Shown piece after piece: positions 7,196 to 14,719 of a stretch of 16,232 bases of DNA. How positions within the stretch are numbered: the stretch's first letter is position 1; each line of letters begins with the position of its first letter. The DNA is taken from the NCBI GenBank assembly GCA_002315325.1, contig DCGU01000006.1:1-16232 (forward strand), read 5' to 3'. Made by a program: the position numbers and the translations under genes. The notes under the pieces are model-generated. The model worked only from the letters and a program-made list of their open reading frames with translations, did not search any database and was not told where the DNA came from. The DNA comes from Clostridiales bacterium UBA1770. GTDB lineage: Bacteria; Bacillota; Clostridia; Oscillospirales; CAG-272.

Positions 7196-7214
7196 TGAGG
7201 TTTTGGAAAACAGT

Positions 7215-8057
7215 ATGCTTACGGAAATAATTACAAAAGACTGTACTCTGGTGGAAAAAGAGCTGAAAAGCATTTTAATCGGCAATCCCGATTATGATGC
7301 GCTGGTTCAGGCAGAAGCGTACAGCTTGTTCTCCGGCGGGAAGAGAATCAGGCCCTTTTTGCTGATTGAAACCTGTAAAGCATTCGGCGGAGATGAGGCG
7401 ACGGCTGTCAAAGCAGCTGCAGCGCTTGAAATGATTCATACGTATTCGTTAATCCATGATGATTTGCCTTGTATGGATAACGATGATTTTCGCCGTGGCA
7501 AACCTTCTTGCCATAAGGCTTTCGGTGAAGCTACCGCATTATTGGCCGGTGATGCCTTACTGACGGATGCTTTCGGCGTTGCTGCTTTTTGCGGTGCTTC
7601 CGCAGAGCAAACGCTGAACGTGATTGCCATTTTGTCTTCTGCTGCCGGGACGCACGGAATGGTCGGCGGGCAATATATGGATTTAAATATGCCGAACGGG
7701 GCAGACAGAAATTATTTGGATAAAATGCAGGCCCTGAAAACAGGGGCCTTAATTTCCGCAGCGGTAAGAATCGGCATTTGCCTAACACCTGCGGCAACTT
7801 TTCCCGAAGTTCGTACGGCAATGCTTGAATATGCCGAGAAAATCGGCCGTGCTTTCCAAATAGCAGATGACCTGCTTGATTATAAGGAATCAGGTGCTGA
7901 CGCGGAACCAAGCTCGATTTTGACCGTTATGACACCCCAAGAAGCCGAAGAAACGGTTCGTGCTTTAACAGAACAGGCAGTATCCGGTATTTGTGCCTAT
8001 AAAAATACCGAAGTGTTGTGTGAGTTTGCGTACTATTTGGCACAAAGGACGTATTAA
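7215..8057 (+). CDS. ispA: Polyprenyl (farnesyl/geranyl) diphosphate synthase
   Basis: This trans-prenyltransferase joins isopentenyl diphosphate to allylic diphosphates for quinone, bactoprenol and related lipids. The 280-residue product has GGKRIRP (41-47), the first Asp-rich motif DDLPCMD (82-88, four residues between the Asp pair and the last Asp, as in bacterial farnesyl diphosphate synthases) and the second motif DDLLD (218-222). After the second motif the loop is short. It reads YKESGADAEPSSILTVM and lacks the usual Lys-Ser/Thr pair found just after that motif in most homologues. I use ATG 7215; a longer reading from 7119 would overlap xseB. dxs, often next in this operon type, is absent and tlyA follows directly. 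Chain length of the product is inferred only. Confidence 0.93.
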   Translation: MLTEIITKDCTLVEKELKSILIGNPDYDALVQAEAYSLFSGGKRIRPFLLIETCKAFGGDEATAVKAAAALEMIHTYSLIHDDLPCMDNDDFRRGKPSCHKAFGEATALLAGDALLTDAFGVAAFCGASAEQTLNVIAILSSAAGTHGMVGGQYMDLNMPNGADRNYLDKMQALKTGALISAAVRIGICLTPAATFPEVRTAMLEYAEKIGRAFQIADDLLDYKESGADAEPSSILTVMTPQEAEETVRALTEQAVSGICAYKNTEVLCEFAYYLAQRTY

Positions 8058-8058
8058 A

Positions 8059-8856
8059 ATGAGATTGGACGTCTATTTGACTGCAAAAGGTTTTTCATCG
8101 AGTCGTCAACGGGCCCAGTCAATGATTAAAAATAACGAAGTTACCGTTGACGGAACAAAGCAGAATAAACCATCCTGTGAGATTGATGAAACGATATCTC
8201 ATACGATTGTCATTGAGGGGGACAGTAACCGATACGTCAGCCGCGGCGGGTTAAAATTGGAGGCAGCATTACGTTTTTTCAATATAGACGTGTGCGGTAA
8301 AAAAGCATTGGACGTCGGTGCATCCACCGGCGGTTTTACGGATTGCCTGTTGCAGCACGGTGCTGCGGCGGTATATGCGGTTGACGTTGGAGAAACGCAA
8401 TTGCACGACTCGCTGAAGCAAAATGATAAAGTCGTTGTAGCAGACCATTGCAATGCCAGGTTTCTTTCCGCCGACTCTTTCCCGGTGATTTTTGACGTTG
8501 CGACGATGGACGTCTCATTTATTTCTCAAACGTTAATTTATCCCGCTTTGCATGACGTCTTGCCTAACGATGCCATATTGATTTCGCTGATTAAACCGCA
8601 ATTTGAGGTCGGACCGAAACTCTTAAACAAACACGGTATCGTTACCGATAGTAACGCAAGAAGACAGGCTGTAACAAACGTGCTTTATGCAGCATGTAAA
8701 AACGGTCTTTGCCCGTTTGGCTTGATGAAGTCTCCTATTACCGGCGGGGACGGCAACGTTGAATATTTATTTGCAGCCAAGCGTTCGGTTGTGAATTCGG
8801 ACGCGGGAACAGAATCTATATCCCGATTGATCAAATCATTGGAGGCACAAACGTGA
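8059..8856 (+). CDS. tlyA: TlyA family rRNA 2'-O-methyltransferase
   Basis: TlyA proteins methylate ribose 2'-OH groups in rRNA (16S C1409 and, in long forms, 23S C1920). The 265-residue product has an N-terminal S4 RNA-binding domain (MRLDVYLTAKGFSSSRQRAQ, to about residue 60) and an FtsJ-like methylase domain. The SAM-binding loop is DVGASTGGFTD (85-95). The Lys-Asp-Lys-Glu set is present as Lys66 (SRGGLKL), Asp151 (MDVSF), Lys179 and Glu183 (KPQFEVG). It starts at ATG 8059, one base after the ispA stop. It ends in a 4-nt overlap with the GTG start of nadK. The older name, haemolysin, is probably misleading. Confidence 0.94.
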   Translation: MRLDVYLTAKGFSSSRQRAQSMIKNNEVTVDGTKQNKPSCEIDETISHTIVIEGDSNRYVSRGGLKLEAALRFFNIDVCGKKALDVGASTGGFTDCLLQHGAAAVYAVDVGETQLHDSLKQNDKVVVADHCNARFLSADSFPVIFDVATMDVSFISQTLIYPALHDVLPNDAILISLIKPQFEVGPKLLNKHGIVTDSNARRQAVTNVLYAACKNGLCPFGLMKSPITGGDGNVEYLFAAKRSVVNSDAGTESISRLIKSLEAQT

Positions 8857-9731
8857 CGATTGCACTCATTACGAATTTTAACATCATACATAAGAAAAAC
8901 GCTGCCTTACGTGTATTGGACGTGCTGCTGAAAAAATGTTGCTGTGTCCATATTCTTAAAATATACGAGGACGTTCTGAAGGGAAGAGTGCCTGCCGAAA
9001 ACGTATTGTTTGTTCCTTTCGAGCACTTGTACGAAAACGTTGCCATGGCAATTGTTTTGGGCGGAGACGGTACCATTTTGGAAGCTGCTCACCATGCAGC
9101 CCCCCTGGATATACCGATACTGGGGATTAATATGGGACACGTCGGATATATGGCTGAACTTGAAACGAATGAGTTAAACCTTTTGGATGACGTATTAAAA
9201 GGTGCTTATCGCGTTGTGGAACACGATATGCTCCGCGCAGAGATTATTGATGAAAAGCAAAACGTAGTTTCTTCCGCAGTGGCTTTAAATGACGTTACGG
9301 TCGGAAACGGCGGCGTGACACGTTTGGTTGATTTGGAACTGTGCAAAAACGGGGAGAAACTTGCTTCGGTCCGCGCTGACGGTGTGATTGTTTCCACACC
9401 GACCGGTTCTACTGCTTATTCGCTGGCGGCCGGCGGTCCGGTTATTGATCCCGATATCCCGTGCTTTTGCTTTACACCGATCTGCCCGCAAATACCTACG
9501 CTGAAGCCGGTGGTTTTTTCCAACAGTGCCGTGATTGCCATCAAAAACGTATGTGTTCGTGAGAGACATTTGATTGTGACGACAGACGGTAAAAATAATA
9601 TGGAATTGCTGCACGGACAAACGCTGCGAGTGACGAAAGCTGCCGTCTCTTTAAAATTGATTCGCTTGAAAAAAAGCAATTTTTATGAGAAAATGCAGGA
9701 AAAAATACTGAATCGCAGCCTGATGAAATAA
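8853..9731 (+). CDS. nadK: NAD kinase
   Basis: NadK phosphorylates NAD to NADP with ATP or polyphosphate. The 292-residue product has the family GGDGT motif at residues 70-74 and the following GINMGHVGYMAE. ALNDVTVGNGG comes next, then the glycine-rich RADGVIVSTPTGSTAYSLAAGGP block. The start codon is GTG at 8853, overlapping the tlyA stop by 4 nt, behind a strong GGAGG site (8841-8845). Pairing of tlyA, nadK and argR is common in Bacillota. Assignment is secure. Confidence 0.96.
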   Translation: MTIALITNFNIIHKKNAALRVLDVLLKKCCCVHILKIYEDVLKGRVPAENVLFVPFEHLYENVAMAIVLGGDGTILEAAHHAAPLDIPILGINMGHVGYMAELETNELNLLDDVLKGAYRVVEHDMLRAEIIDEKQNVVSSAVALNDVTVGNGGVTRLVDLELCKNGEKLASVRADGVIVSTPTGSTAYSLAAGGPVIDPDIPCFCFTPICPQIPTLKPVVFSNSAVIAIKNVCVRERHLIVTTDGKNNMELLHGQTLRVTKAAVSLKLIRLKKSNFYEKMQEKILNRSLMK

Positions 9732-9747
9732 AGTGAGATGATTAAAA

Positions 9748-10200
9748 ATGAAACAAAACAGACAGCAAAAAATACTTGAAATTATTGCGGACAAAAAAAT
9801 TCAGACGCAGGAAACCTTGCTTGAAGAACTGGAAGCAGCCGGTTTTAAAGCAACGCAGGCAACAATCTCAAGGGATATTCGTGCTTTAAAACTGGTCAAA
9901 AAATCCGGGGACGGCGGAACGTATTACGCCGCACCTTTTTCGGAAGTTCATTTTCAGCAGATATCTCTCAATGCATCTCTTGCACAGTCGATTTGCCGCG
10001 TTGATGCTGCGATGAATATTGTCGTTGTCAGAACGACACCCGGTATGGCACAGGCCTTGGCTTTTGAAATTGACCGGTTTGAACATGATTCTATGCTTGG
10101 ATCGGTTGCCGGGGACGATACCATTATTATCGTTACCAATTCCGCCGAATCTGCCGCTTCGTTTGCGGGTGTTTTGCGGAATTCCTCCATGCAGTTGTGA
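9748..10200 (+). CDS. argR: Arginine repressor ArgR/AhrC
   Basis: This hexameric regulator represses arginine synthesis and can activate catabolism with arginine as co-repressor. The 150-residue product has an N-terminal winged helix with the ATQATISRDIRAL segment (Ser41-Arg42-Asp43 in the recognition helix). Its C-terminal oligomerisation domain contains the arginine-binding GSVAGDDTIII (118-128, Asp123 and Asp124). It starts at ATG 9748, 16 nt after nadK. recN, the usual next gene, is missing and argS follows behind its own promoter. Assignment is secure. Confidence 0.95.
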   Translation: MKQNRQQKILEIIADKKIQTQETLLEELEAAGFKATQATISRDIRALKLVKKSGDGGTYYAAPFSEVHFQQISLNASLAQSICRVDAAMNIVVVRTTPGMAQALAFEIDRFEHDSMLGSVAGDDTIIIVTNSAESAASFAGVLRNSSMQL

Positions 10201-10215
10201 GCGAATCACTTTTTT
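10197..10215 (+). terminator. Possible weak terminator after argR
   Basis: GTGA (10197-10200, overlapping the argR stop) can pair with TCAC (10206-10209) around GCGAA, followed by six T. The stem is only 4 bp, so termination would be weak at best. Confidence 0.3.
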
Positions 10216-10220
10216 CGTAC

Positions 10221-10249
10221 TTGCGTAAACACTATAACAATGTTATAAT
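10221..10249 (+). promoter_or_regulatory. Promoter of argS-yebC with a palindrome over the -10 box
   Basis: TTGCGT (10221-10226) and TATAAT (10244-10249) are spaced by 17 nt. A perfect 15-nt palindrome, TATAACA-A-TGTTATA, covers 10233-10247 and overlaps the -10 box, the position expected of a repressor operator. It does not match the ArgR box consensus well. The promoter call is good; the operator idea is speculation. Confidence 0.75.
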
Positions 10250-10278
10250 TATATATCTTTTTGATTTTCGAGGACAGT

Positions 10279-12012
10279 ATGCTTCAAATTAAAAAACAAA
10301 TTGCCGAACAAATATATCGGTATATATTGGAAAAAACGTCTGATAATTCTATGGACGTTGCGCAAATTATCGGTTTGCTGGAATACCCGCCCGATACGAC
10401 GATGGGTGATCTTGCATTTCCGTGCTTCAAATTGAGTAAGCTTTTGCGTAAATCCCCCGTGGCGATTGCAGAGGATATGGCAACCTCCATGGAACAATGC
10501 GGTTGCGTGTCCGATGCGAAAGCAGTGAACGGGTATTTGAATCTCACGATTTCATCAAAGTATCTTTCCGGCGCTGTTTTGCGTCAAATTCTTACAGACG
10601 GTGAGAACTACGGAAAACCGAACGTCGGCAACGGTAAAACAGTTGTCCTGGACTATTCGTCCCCGAACGTGGCAAAACCTTTCCACATCGGACACCTCGG
10701 GACGACCGTTATCGGTCATTCGTTAAAGCAACTCCATGAGTTTGCAGGGTATCACTGCATCGGTATCAACTATCTCGGGGACTGGGGTACCCAGTTCGGA
10801 AAGCTGATTACTGCATTTAAAAAATGGGGCAGCAAAGAGCAGGTTGAAGAGCAGGGAATCGATTACCTGGTTGATTTATACGTTAAAATTAACAATGCCA
10901 TCGGTGAGCAGGAAGAACAGGGCAATCACGAATTGGCCGATCTTTCCCGGGCTGAATTCCATAAAATGGAAGTCGGCGATGCCGAAAATATTGATTTGTG
11001 GAAATGGTTTGTCAAAATCAGTTTGGCCGAGTATGAAAAAACCTATAAGCAAATCGGCATTACGTTTGACAGCTATTTGGGTGAAAGTTTTTACACGGAT
11101 AAAATGCCTGCGCAAGTTGAAAAACTGCGTGAACAGGGATTGTTGAAGATAGACGACGGTGCCTCGATTGTCGATTTGTCCGATTATAATATGCCGCCCT
11201 GCCTGATTTTGAAAAAGGACGGTTCAACCCTATATCCGACGCGCGATATCGCCGCTGCTGTATACAGAAAAAACACCTACCATTTTGATAAGGCAATCTA
11301 CGTTACCAGCGCCGGCCAGTGTTTGCATTTTCAACAATGGTTTAAAGTGGTTGAGATGATGGGCTATGATTGGTACAATCAGCTGGTACACGTGCCGTAC
11401 GGTACGGTCAGCATCAACGGTGCTAAATTGGCAACCAGAACCGGAAACGTGATTCTTTTGAAAGATCTTTTTGCCGCCTCTATTGATAAAGTAAAAGGCA
11501 TTATTGCGGAAAAGAATCCTAACCTTGTCAATAAAGATGAAGTTGCCGAGTCAATCGGTGTCGGTGCCATTATTTTCTATTACCTTTCCAATAACAGAAT
11601 GAAAGATATCAATTTTGTGTTGGAAGACGCATTGAGCTTTGACGGAAACACCGGCCCATACGTACAGTATACGTATGCCAGAACCTGTTCCTTGTTGGAA
11701 AAAGCGGGTGTTGCAGCGGAAGCAGCGGATGATTATGCCGTTACGGATCCCGATGAGGCTGACTTGCTGAAAACGTTGTGCCGTTTTGAAGAGACGGTAT
11801 TGCAGGCAATTCGAGAGTATGAGCCTTCCGTTATTACAAGATTTATCCTTGACGTGGCTGCTTCGTTTAATCGATTCTACCATAATTGTGCGATTTTGAC
11901 GGTTGAGGACGAGAAAGTTCGACGTTTCAGAATCGGCTTGGTAAAGGCTGCACAAACCGTTCTCGGAAACGCTTTCGGTTTGATTTGCCTGAAAAAGACT
12001 GAAAAAGTATAA
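10279..12012 (+). CDS. argS: Arginyl-tRNA synthetase
   Basis: This class I synthetase charges tRNA-Arg. The 577-residue product has an N-terminal additional domain (about residues 1-100) with the Add-1 type fold. The active-site segment SPNVAKPFHIGHLG contains the HIGH motif (136-139). GINYLGDWGTQFGKL follows. GAKLATRTGN (381-390) stands at the KMSK position, which is often degenerate in ArgS. The DALR anticodon-binding domain starts near YTYARTCSLL. I use ATG 10279 with GAGGA (10270-10274), a short spacing; an in-frame TTG at 10261 would add six residues. yebC follows after 33 nt. No T-box leader fits in the short upstream region. Confidence 0.96.
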   Translation: MLQIKKQIAEQIYRYILEKTSDNSMDVAQIIGLLEYPPDTTMGDLAFPCFKLSKLLRKSPVAIAEDMATSMEQCGCVSDAKAVNGYLNLTISSKYLSGAVLRQILTDGENYGKPNVGNGKTVVLDYSSPNVAKPFHIGHLGTTVIGHSLKQLHEFAGYHCIGINYLGDWGTQFGKLITAFKKWGSKEQVEEQGIDYLVDLYVKINNAIGEQEEQGNHELADLSRAEFHKMEVGDAENIDLWKWFVKISLAEYEKTYKQIGITFDSYLGESFYTDKMPAQVEKLREQGLLKIDDGASIVDLSDYNMPPCLILKKDGSTLYPTRDIAAAVYRKNTYHFDKAIYVTSAGQCLHFQQWFKVVEMMGYDWYNQLVHVPYGTVSINGAKLATRTGNVILLKDLFAASIDKVKGIIAEKNPNLVNKDEVAESIGVGAIIFYYLSNNRMKDINFVLEDALSFDGNTGPYVQYTYARTCSLLEKAGVAAEAADDYAVTDPDEADLLKTLCRFEETVLQAIREYEPSVITRFILDVAASFNRFYHNCAILTVEDEKVRRFRIGLVKAAQTVLGNAFGLICLKKTEKV

Positions 12013-12045
12013 TTTTTAAACTGATAAACAGAAAGGAAAACCAGT

Positions 12046-12774
12046 ATGTCCGGACATAGCAAGTGGGCAAACATTAAGCACAAAAAAGAAAAAACCGACT
12101 CTGCAAGAGCCAAAGTCTTTACGAAAATCGGTAAGGAATTGACGATTGCCGTTAAAGAAGGCGGCGGCGATCCCGCTTCCAACTCGAAACTGCGCGATTT
12201 GATTTTGAAGGCAAAGGCCAACAACGTTCCCAATGAAAACATTGAGAGAACGATTAAAAAGGCGCAGGGAAGCAGCGGAGAAACGTTTGAGGAAATTACG
12301 TATGAAGGATACGGCCCCGGCGGAATTGCAATTATCGTTACGACAACGACGGATAACAGAAACAGAACTGCAGGTAATATCCGCTCTTATTTTTCAAAAT
12401 ATCACGGCAATTTGGGTCAAACCGGTTGTGTCGGCTACCTGTTCTCCGATCAGGGTATGATTGTTATCGATAATGAAGACGAGGACATCAACGAAGATGA
12501 ACTGATGGAAAAAGCACTGGATGCCGGTGCCTCCGACTTCAATGCCGCCGACGGTGTATTTGAGATTGCCACCGAGCCTGATGACGTGTATGAAATCAAT
12601 GAAAAACTCAATCAGCTTGGTTATAAATCTCTTTCCGCAGAAAAGACAAAAGTTCCGTCCAACTACGTTTCTCTTGATAACGAAGATGATTTGAAATTTA
12701 TGTCTCTTCTTTTGGAAAAACTTGACGAAGATGATGACGTCATGGACGTGTATCACAATTGTGAAAACGTTTAA
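12046..12774 (+). CDS. yebC: YebC/PmpR family (TACO1-like) protein
   Basis: This is a 242-residue member of the YebC family, beginning SGHSKWANIKHKKEKTD as its relatives do and ending in the acidic LLEKLDEDDDVMDVYHN. Such proteins were first described as DNA-binding regulators. Some family members are now linked to translation, helping ribosomes through proline stretches. Which role applies here cannot be told from sequence. It starts at ATG 12046 behind AAAGGAA. It is probably co-transcribed with argS and is followed by a strong terminator. Confidence 0.95.
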   Translation: MSGHSKWANIKHKKEKTDSARAKVFTKIGKELTIAVKEGGGDPASNSKLRDLILKAKANNVPNENIERTIKKAQGSSGETFEEITYEGYGPGGIAIIVTTTTDNRNRTAGNIRSYFSKYHGNLGQTGCVGYLFSDQGMIVIDNEDEDINEDELMEKALDAGASDFNAADGVFEIATEPDDVYEINEKLNQLGYKSLSAEKTKVPSNYVSLDNEDDLKFMSLLLEKLDEDDDVMDVYHNCENV

Positions 12775-12784
12775 TAAAGTACAG

Positions 12785-12812
12785 AAAAAGGCTGCCGCAA
12801 GGCAGCCTTTTT
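12785..12812. terminator. Bidirectional terminator between yebC and the DUF624 gene
   Basis: AAAAAGGCTGCC (12785-12796) pairs perfectly with GGCAGCCTTTTT (12801-12812) around a GCAA tetraloop. The A and T tracts flank the stem on both sides. It lies between two convergent genes and should serve both. Confidence 0.92.
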
Positions 12813-12826
12813 CTATGCAGGTTATA

Positions 12827-13762
12827 TTACGCGTCGACAGTGTTGTCCTTGTCAACTGCTTTCTTTTGATAGGGGTCAATCATATATTTTTGAATGACCG
12901 GGAACGTGCAGTAAATCACGATAAACCAGCAAATACCCATATAATGGATGAATGGAAGCACCAATCCGCCGGCAACCCCAATCGGTAACAGAAGAACGAT
13001 GAGGGCAACGTTGATGCCGGTCAGAACGGCTGTGCCGAGCATCATCATGACGTTTCTCTTGATGCCGAGCGTCGTGAAAATTAATGCGTTTTTCAGCAGT
13101 TTTTTAAAACTGAGAGAAAACGTGATGAACATCGGGTATAAATAGGCCCGCATGATAAGATATAAGACAATCAAAACGCAAATGATGCCGTAGAATATAA
13201 ACGAAACGAAAGAGCCGCCCTGCGTTTGTGTACGGAAAAAGAGAAAATCAAAAATCAAAACGGCAATGACGCCGAGATCAAAAATGCCGAGTAACAAACC
13301 TGACCAAAAGTTTTTCTTAACGGCGTGGAAGAAATCGGAAAAAACAAAAACGGCGTTTCCGCGTACGATTTCCCGCGTGACGTAAGTGGCGCCGACGTGT
13401 CCCCAACCCCAAAATAGGATAATGAAGCATGCAAGAACGGCAATCCAAACAAGGGATGCGGAGTGAAACGCAGGCCAATTTAAGATGCCGGCATTGATAT
13501 GCCATTGAAACGTGAAGAGCGGGGAAGCGTCAAATTGAGAAAGTCCCCAATAGGCAGAATATACGGCAGTGTTTGCCGTCGGTTGCTTTTCACCAAGGAA
13601 AAAGATAAAGAATGCGGCCAGTGCCGGCAGGACCATCGGCAGCATGAGTAAGTTCAACGTGATTAAATTTCCGAATCTTCTCCAAAGCATTTTAAAGAAA
13701 AAGGAAAGATTCGGAGCTCGATTTTCTTCCGGTAAATCAATGGTATTTTGCTTGTTTTTCAT
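12827..13762 (-). CDS. DUF624 (YesL-like) integral membrane protein
   Basis: This membrane protein of 311 residues has about six hydrophobic segments (roughly 35-56, 103-120, 154-176, 187-207, 241-262 and 266-289). The stretch TREIVRGNAVFVFSDFFHAV followed by KKNF (about 129-152) matches the DUF624 signature. Family function is unknown; members often sit beside sugar transport genes, but none is present here. The start is ATG 13762, behind an AGAGGG site at ideal spacing. An in-frame TTG just before it is unlikely. It lies 22 nt after the methyltransferase gene and is likely co-transcribed with it. The C-terminal DPYQKKAVDKD tail is hydrophilic and probably cytoplasmic. Confidence 0.82.
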   Translation of the reverse strand: MKNKQNTIDLPEENRAPNLSFFFKMLWRRFGNLITLNLLMLPMVLPALAAFFIFFLGEKQPTANTAVYSAYWGLSQFDASPLFTFQWHINAGILNWPAFHSASLVWIAVLACFIILFWGWGHVGATYVTREIVRGNAVFVFSDFFHAVKKNFWSGLLLGIFDLGVIAVLIFDFLFFRTQTQGGSFVSFIFYGIICVLIVLYLIMRAYLYPMFITFSLSFKKLLKNALIFTTLGIKRNVMMMLGTAVLTGINVALIVLLLPIGVAGGLVLPFIHYMGICWFIVIYCTFPVIQKYMIDPYQKKAVDKDNTVDA

Positions 13763-13784
13763 CAAGAAACCCTCTAAATGGCAT

Positions 13785-14531
13785 TTATTTCTTATTTGAC
13801 TTCAGAACGTTAAAACCCAAAACGGCAGCCGTTGCCGATGCGGACAAAGAACCGCGGAAAGACCTACCGTAGTCGATTCTGACTACCTGGTCGGCATAAT
13901 TCAAAACAGTTCGCGATATGCCGCGTTTCTCCCCGCCTATGACCAATAATAACGGCAAATGTAAATCGGCTTCATCAATGGAAACGGAGTCGCGAATGCC
14001 CGCACATATGATACGGTATCCGGCCTGTTTGCATATCTTACAGGCATCTGCCGATTCGGCGCACCACATCGGTAAGAGTTCGGATGTGCCGGCGGATGCT
14101 CTGGCAACGGTTCCGGCGGCTTCCATCCAGTTGCGGAAGGGAAGAATCAATCCGTTTGCACCGGCAGCGTATAAAGAACGGACCGAGTTGCCGAAATTGT
14201 ACGGATCTTCCATGCCTTCCAAAATGGCCAAAAAACCGTTTTTCGGTAATTGATTCGCATCGGTTAAGGTCGGAATGATTCTGTCTTCGCAAAAAGCGAT
14301 GATTCCGCCGTGCGAGGTACCGGTGACGTACGGTTCCAAATCGGATAAACGGACTTCTTTAAACAGAAAGCCCATAGTATGGGAAACGGCAGTCAAAAAA
14401 TTTTTTTCTTTGAACTTTTTTTCGTTTTTTTCAACGGCAAACCAAATTTCTTTGATTTTCCTGTCGGTCAATCCATCGCGAACCGCATTAATCAGCGATG
14501 CAATGGACGTCATTCCTTCAAAAATAGTCAT
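13785..14531 (-). CDS. SpoU/TrmH-family RNA 2'-O-methyltransferase
   Basis: This is a SPOUT-class methylase of 248 residues, likely acting on rRNA or tRNA ribose. A short N-terminal region (1-95) precedes the knotted catalytic domain. Motif 1 is EDPYNFGNSVR (108-118, with Asn112 and Arg118). Motif 2 is IGGEKRGIS (198-206). Motif 3 is GSLSASATAAVLGF (227-240), where the common SLNVS is replaced by SLSAS. The substrate position is unknown. The start ATG at 14531 lacks a clear ribosome binding site. The alternative ATG at 14513 has GAAGGA directly abutting it, which is too close. It is the first gene of a two-gene unit with the DUF624 gene. Confidence 0.88.
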   Translation of the reverse strand: MTIFEGMTSIASLINAVRDGLTDRKIKEIWFAVEKNEKKFKEKNFLTAVSHTMGFLFKEVRLSDLEPYVTGTSHGGIIAFCEDRIIPTLTDANQLPKNGFLAILEGMEDPYNFGNSVRSLYAAGANGLILPFRNWMEAAGTVARASAGTSELLPMWCAESADACKICKQAGYRIICAGIRDSVSIDEADLHLPLLLVIGGEKRGISRTVLNYADQVVRIDYGRSFRGSLSASATAAVLGFNVLKSNKK

Positions 14532-14599
14532 GATACAGTGATAAGTTAAGATACGATGGTGGGGAAAGGAAAAAACGGTACGGCTTTACACGCACGCCT

Positions 14600-14633
14600 T
14601 TTATTATACAAAATAAAAATTTTGTATAATAAA
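14600..14633. repeat. Perfect AT-rich inverted repeat in the spacer before the SpoU gene
   Basis: TTTATTATACAAAAT (14600-14614) is the exact reverse complement of ATTTTGTATAATAAA (14619-14633), with AAAA between. Each arm contains a TATAAT on one strand. The spacer 14532-14719 holds no gene. The repeat could carry the -10 box for the methyltransferase gene and act as an operator, but no good -35 box is visible on either strand. It lacks the GC stem and T run of a typical terminator. Confidence 0.7.
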
Positions 14634-14719
14634 GGGAACCGATTTAGGCAAAAAAACAGCCGTAACGTCGTGAATTCCTTTCTGTTGGTGAGATAGTGTA
14701 CGAAAACGTGACGCGGAGA

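Noticed and set aside
7119..7214. Longer ispA start inside xseB
   Set aside because: It would overlap xseB by 77 nt, and the N-terminal residues do not fit the prenyl synthase family.
7993..8058. Longer tlyA start inside ispA
   Set aside because: MRLDVYL at 8059 is the normal start of the S4 domain. The extension lies in the ispA coding sequence.
10201..10278. T-box riboswitch upstream of argS
   Set aside because: The spacer is under 80 nt and contains a promoter; there is no room for T-box stems or a T-box sequence.
14634..14719. Terminator hairpin after the SPFH gene
   Set aside because: There is a T run on the minus strand, but the only stem I could draw (AACAG/CTGTT) is 5 bp with a loop of more than 20 nt, too weak to call.
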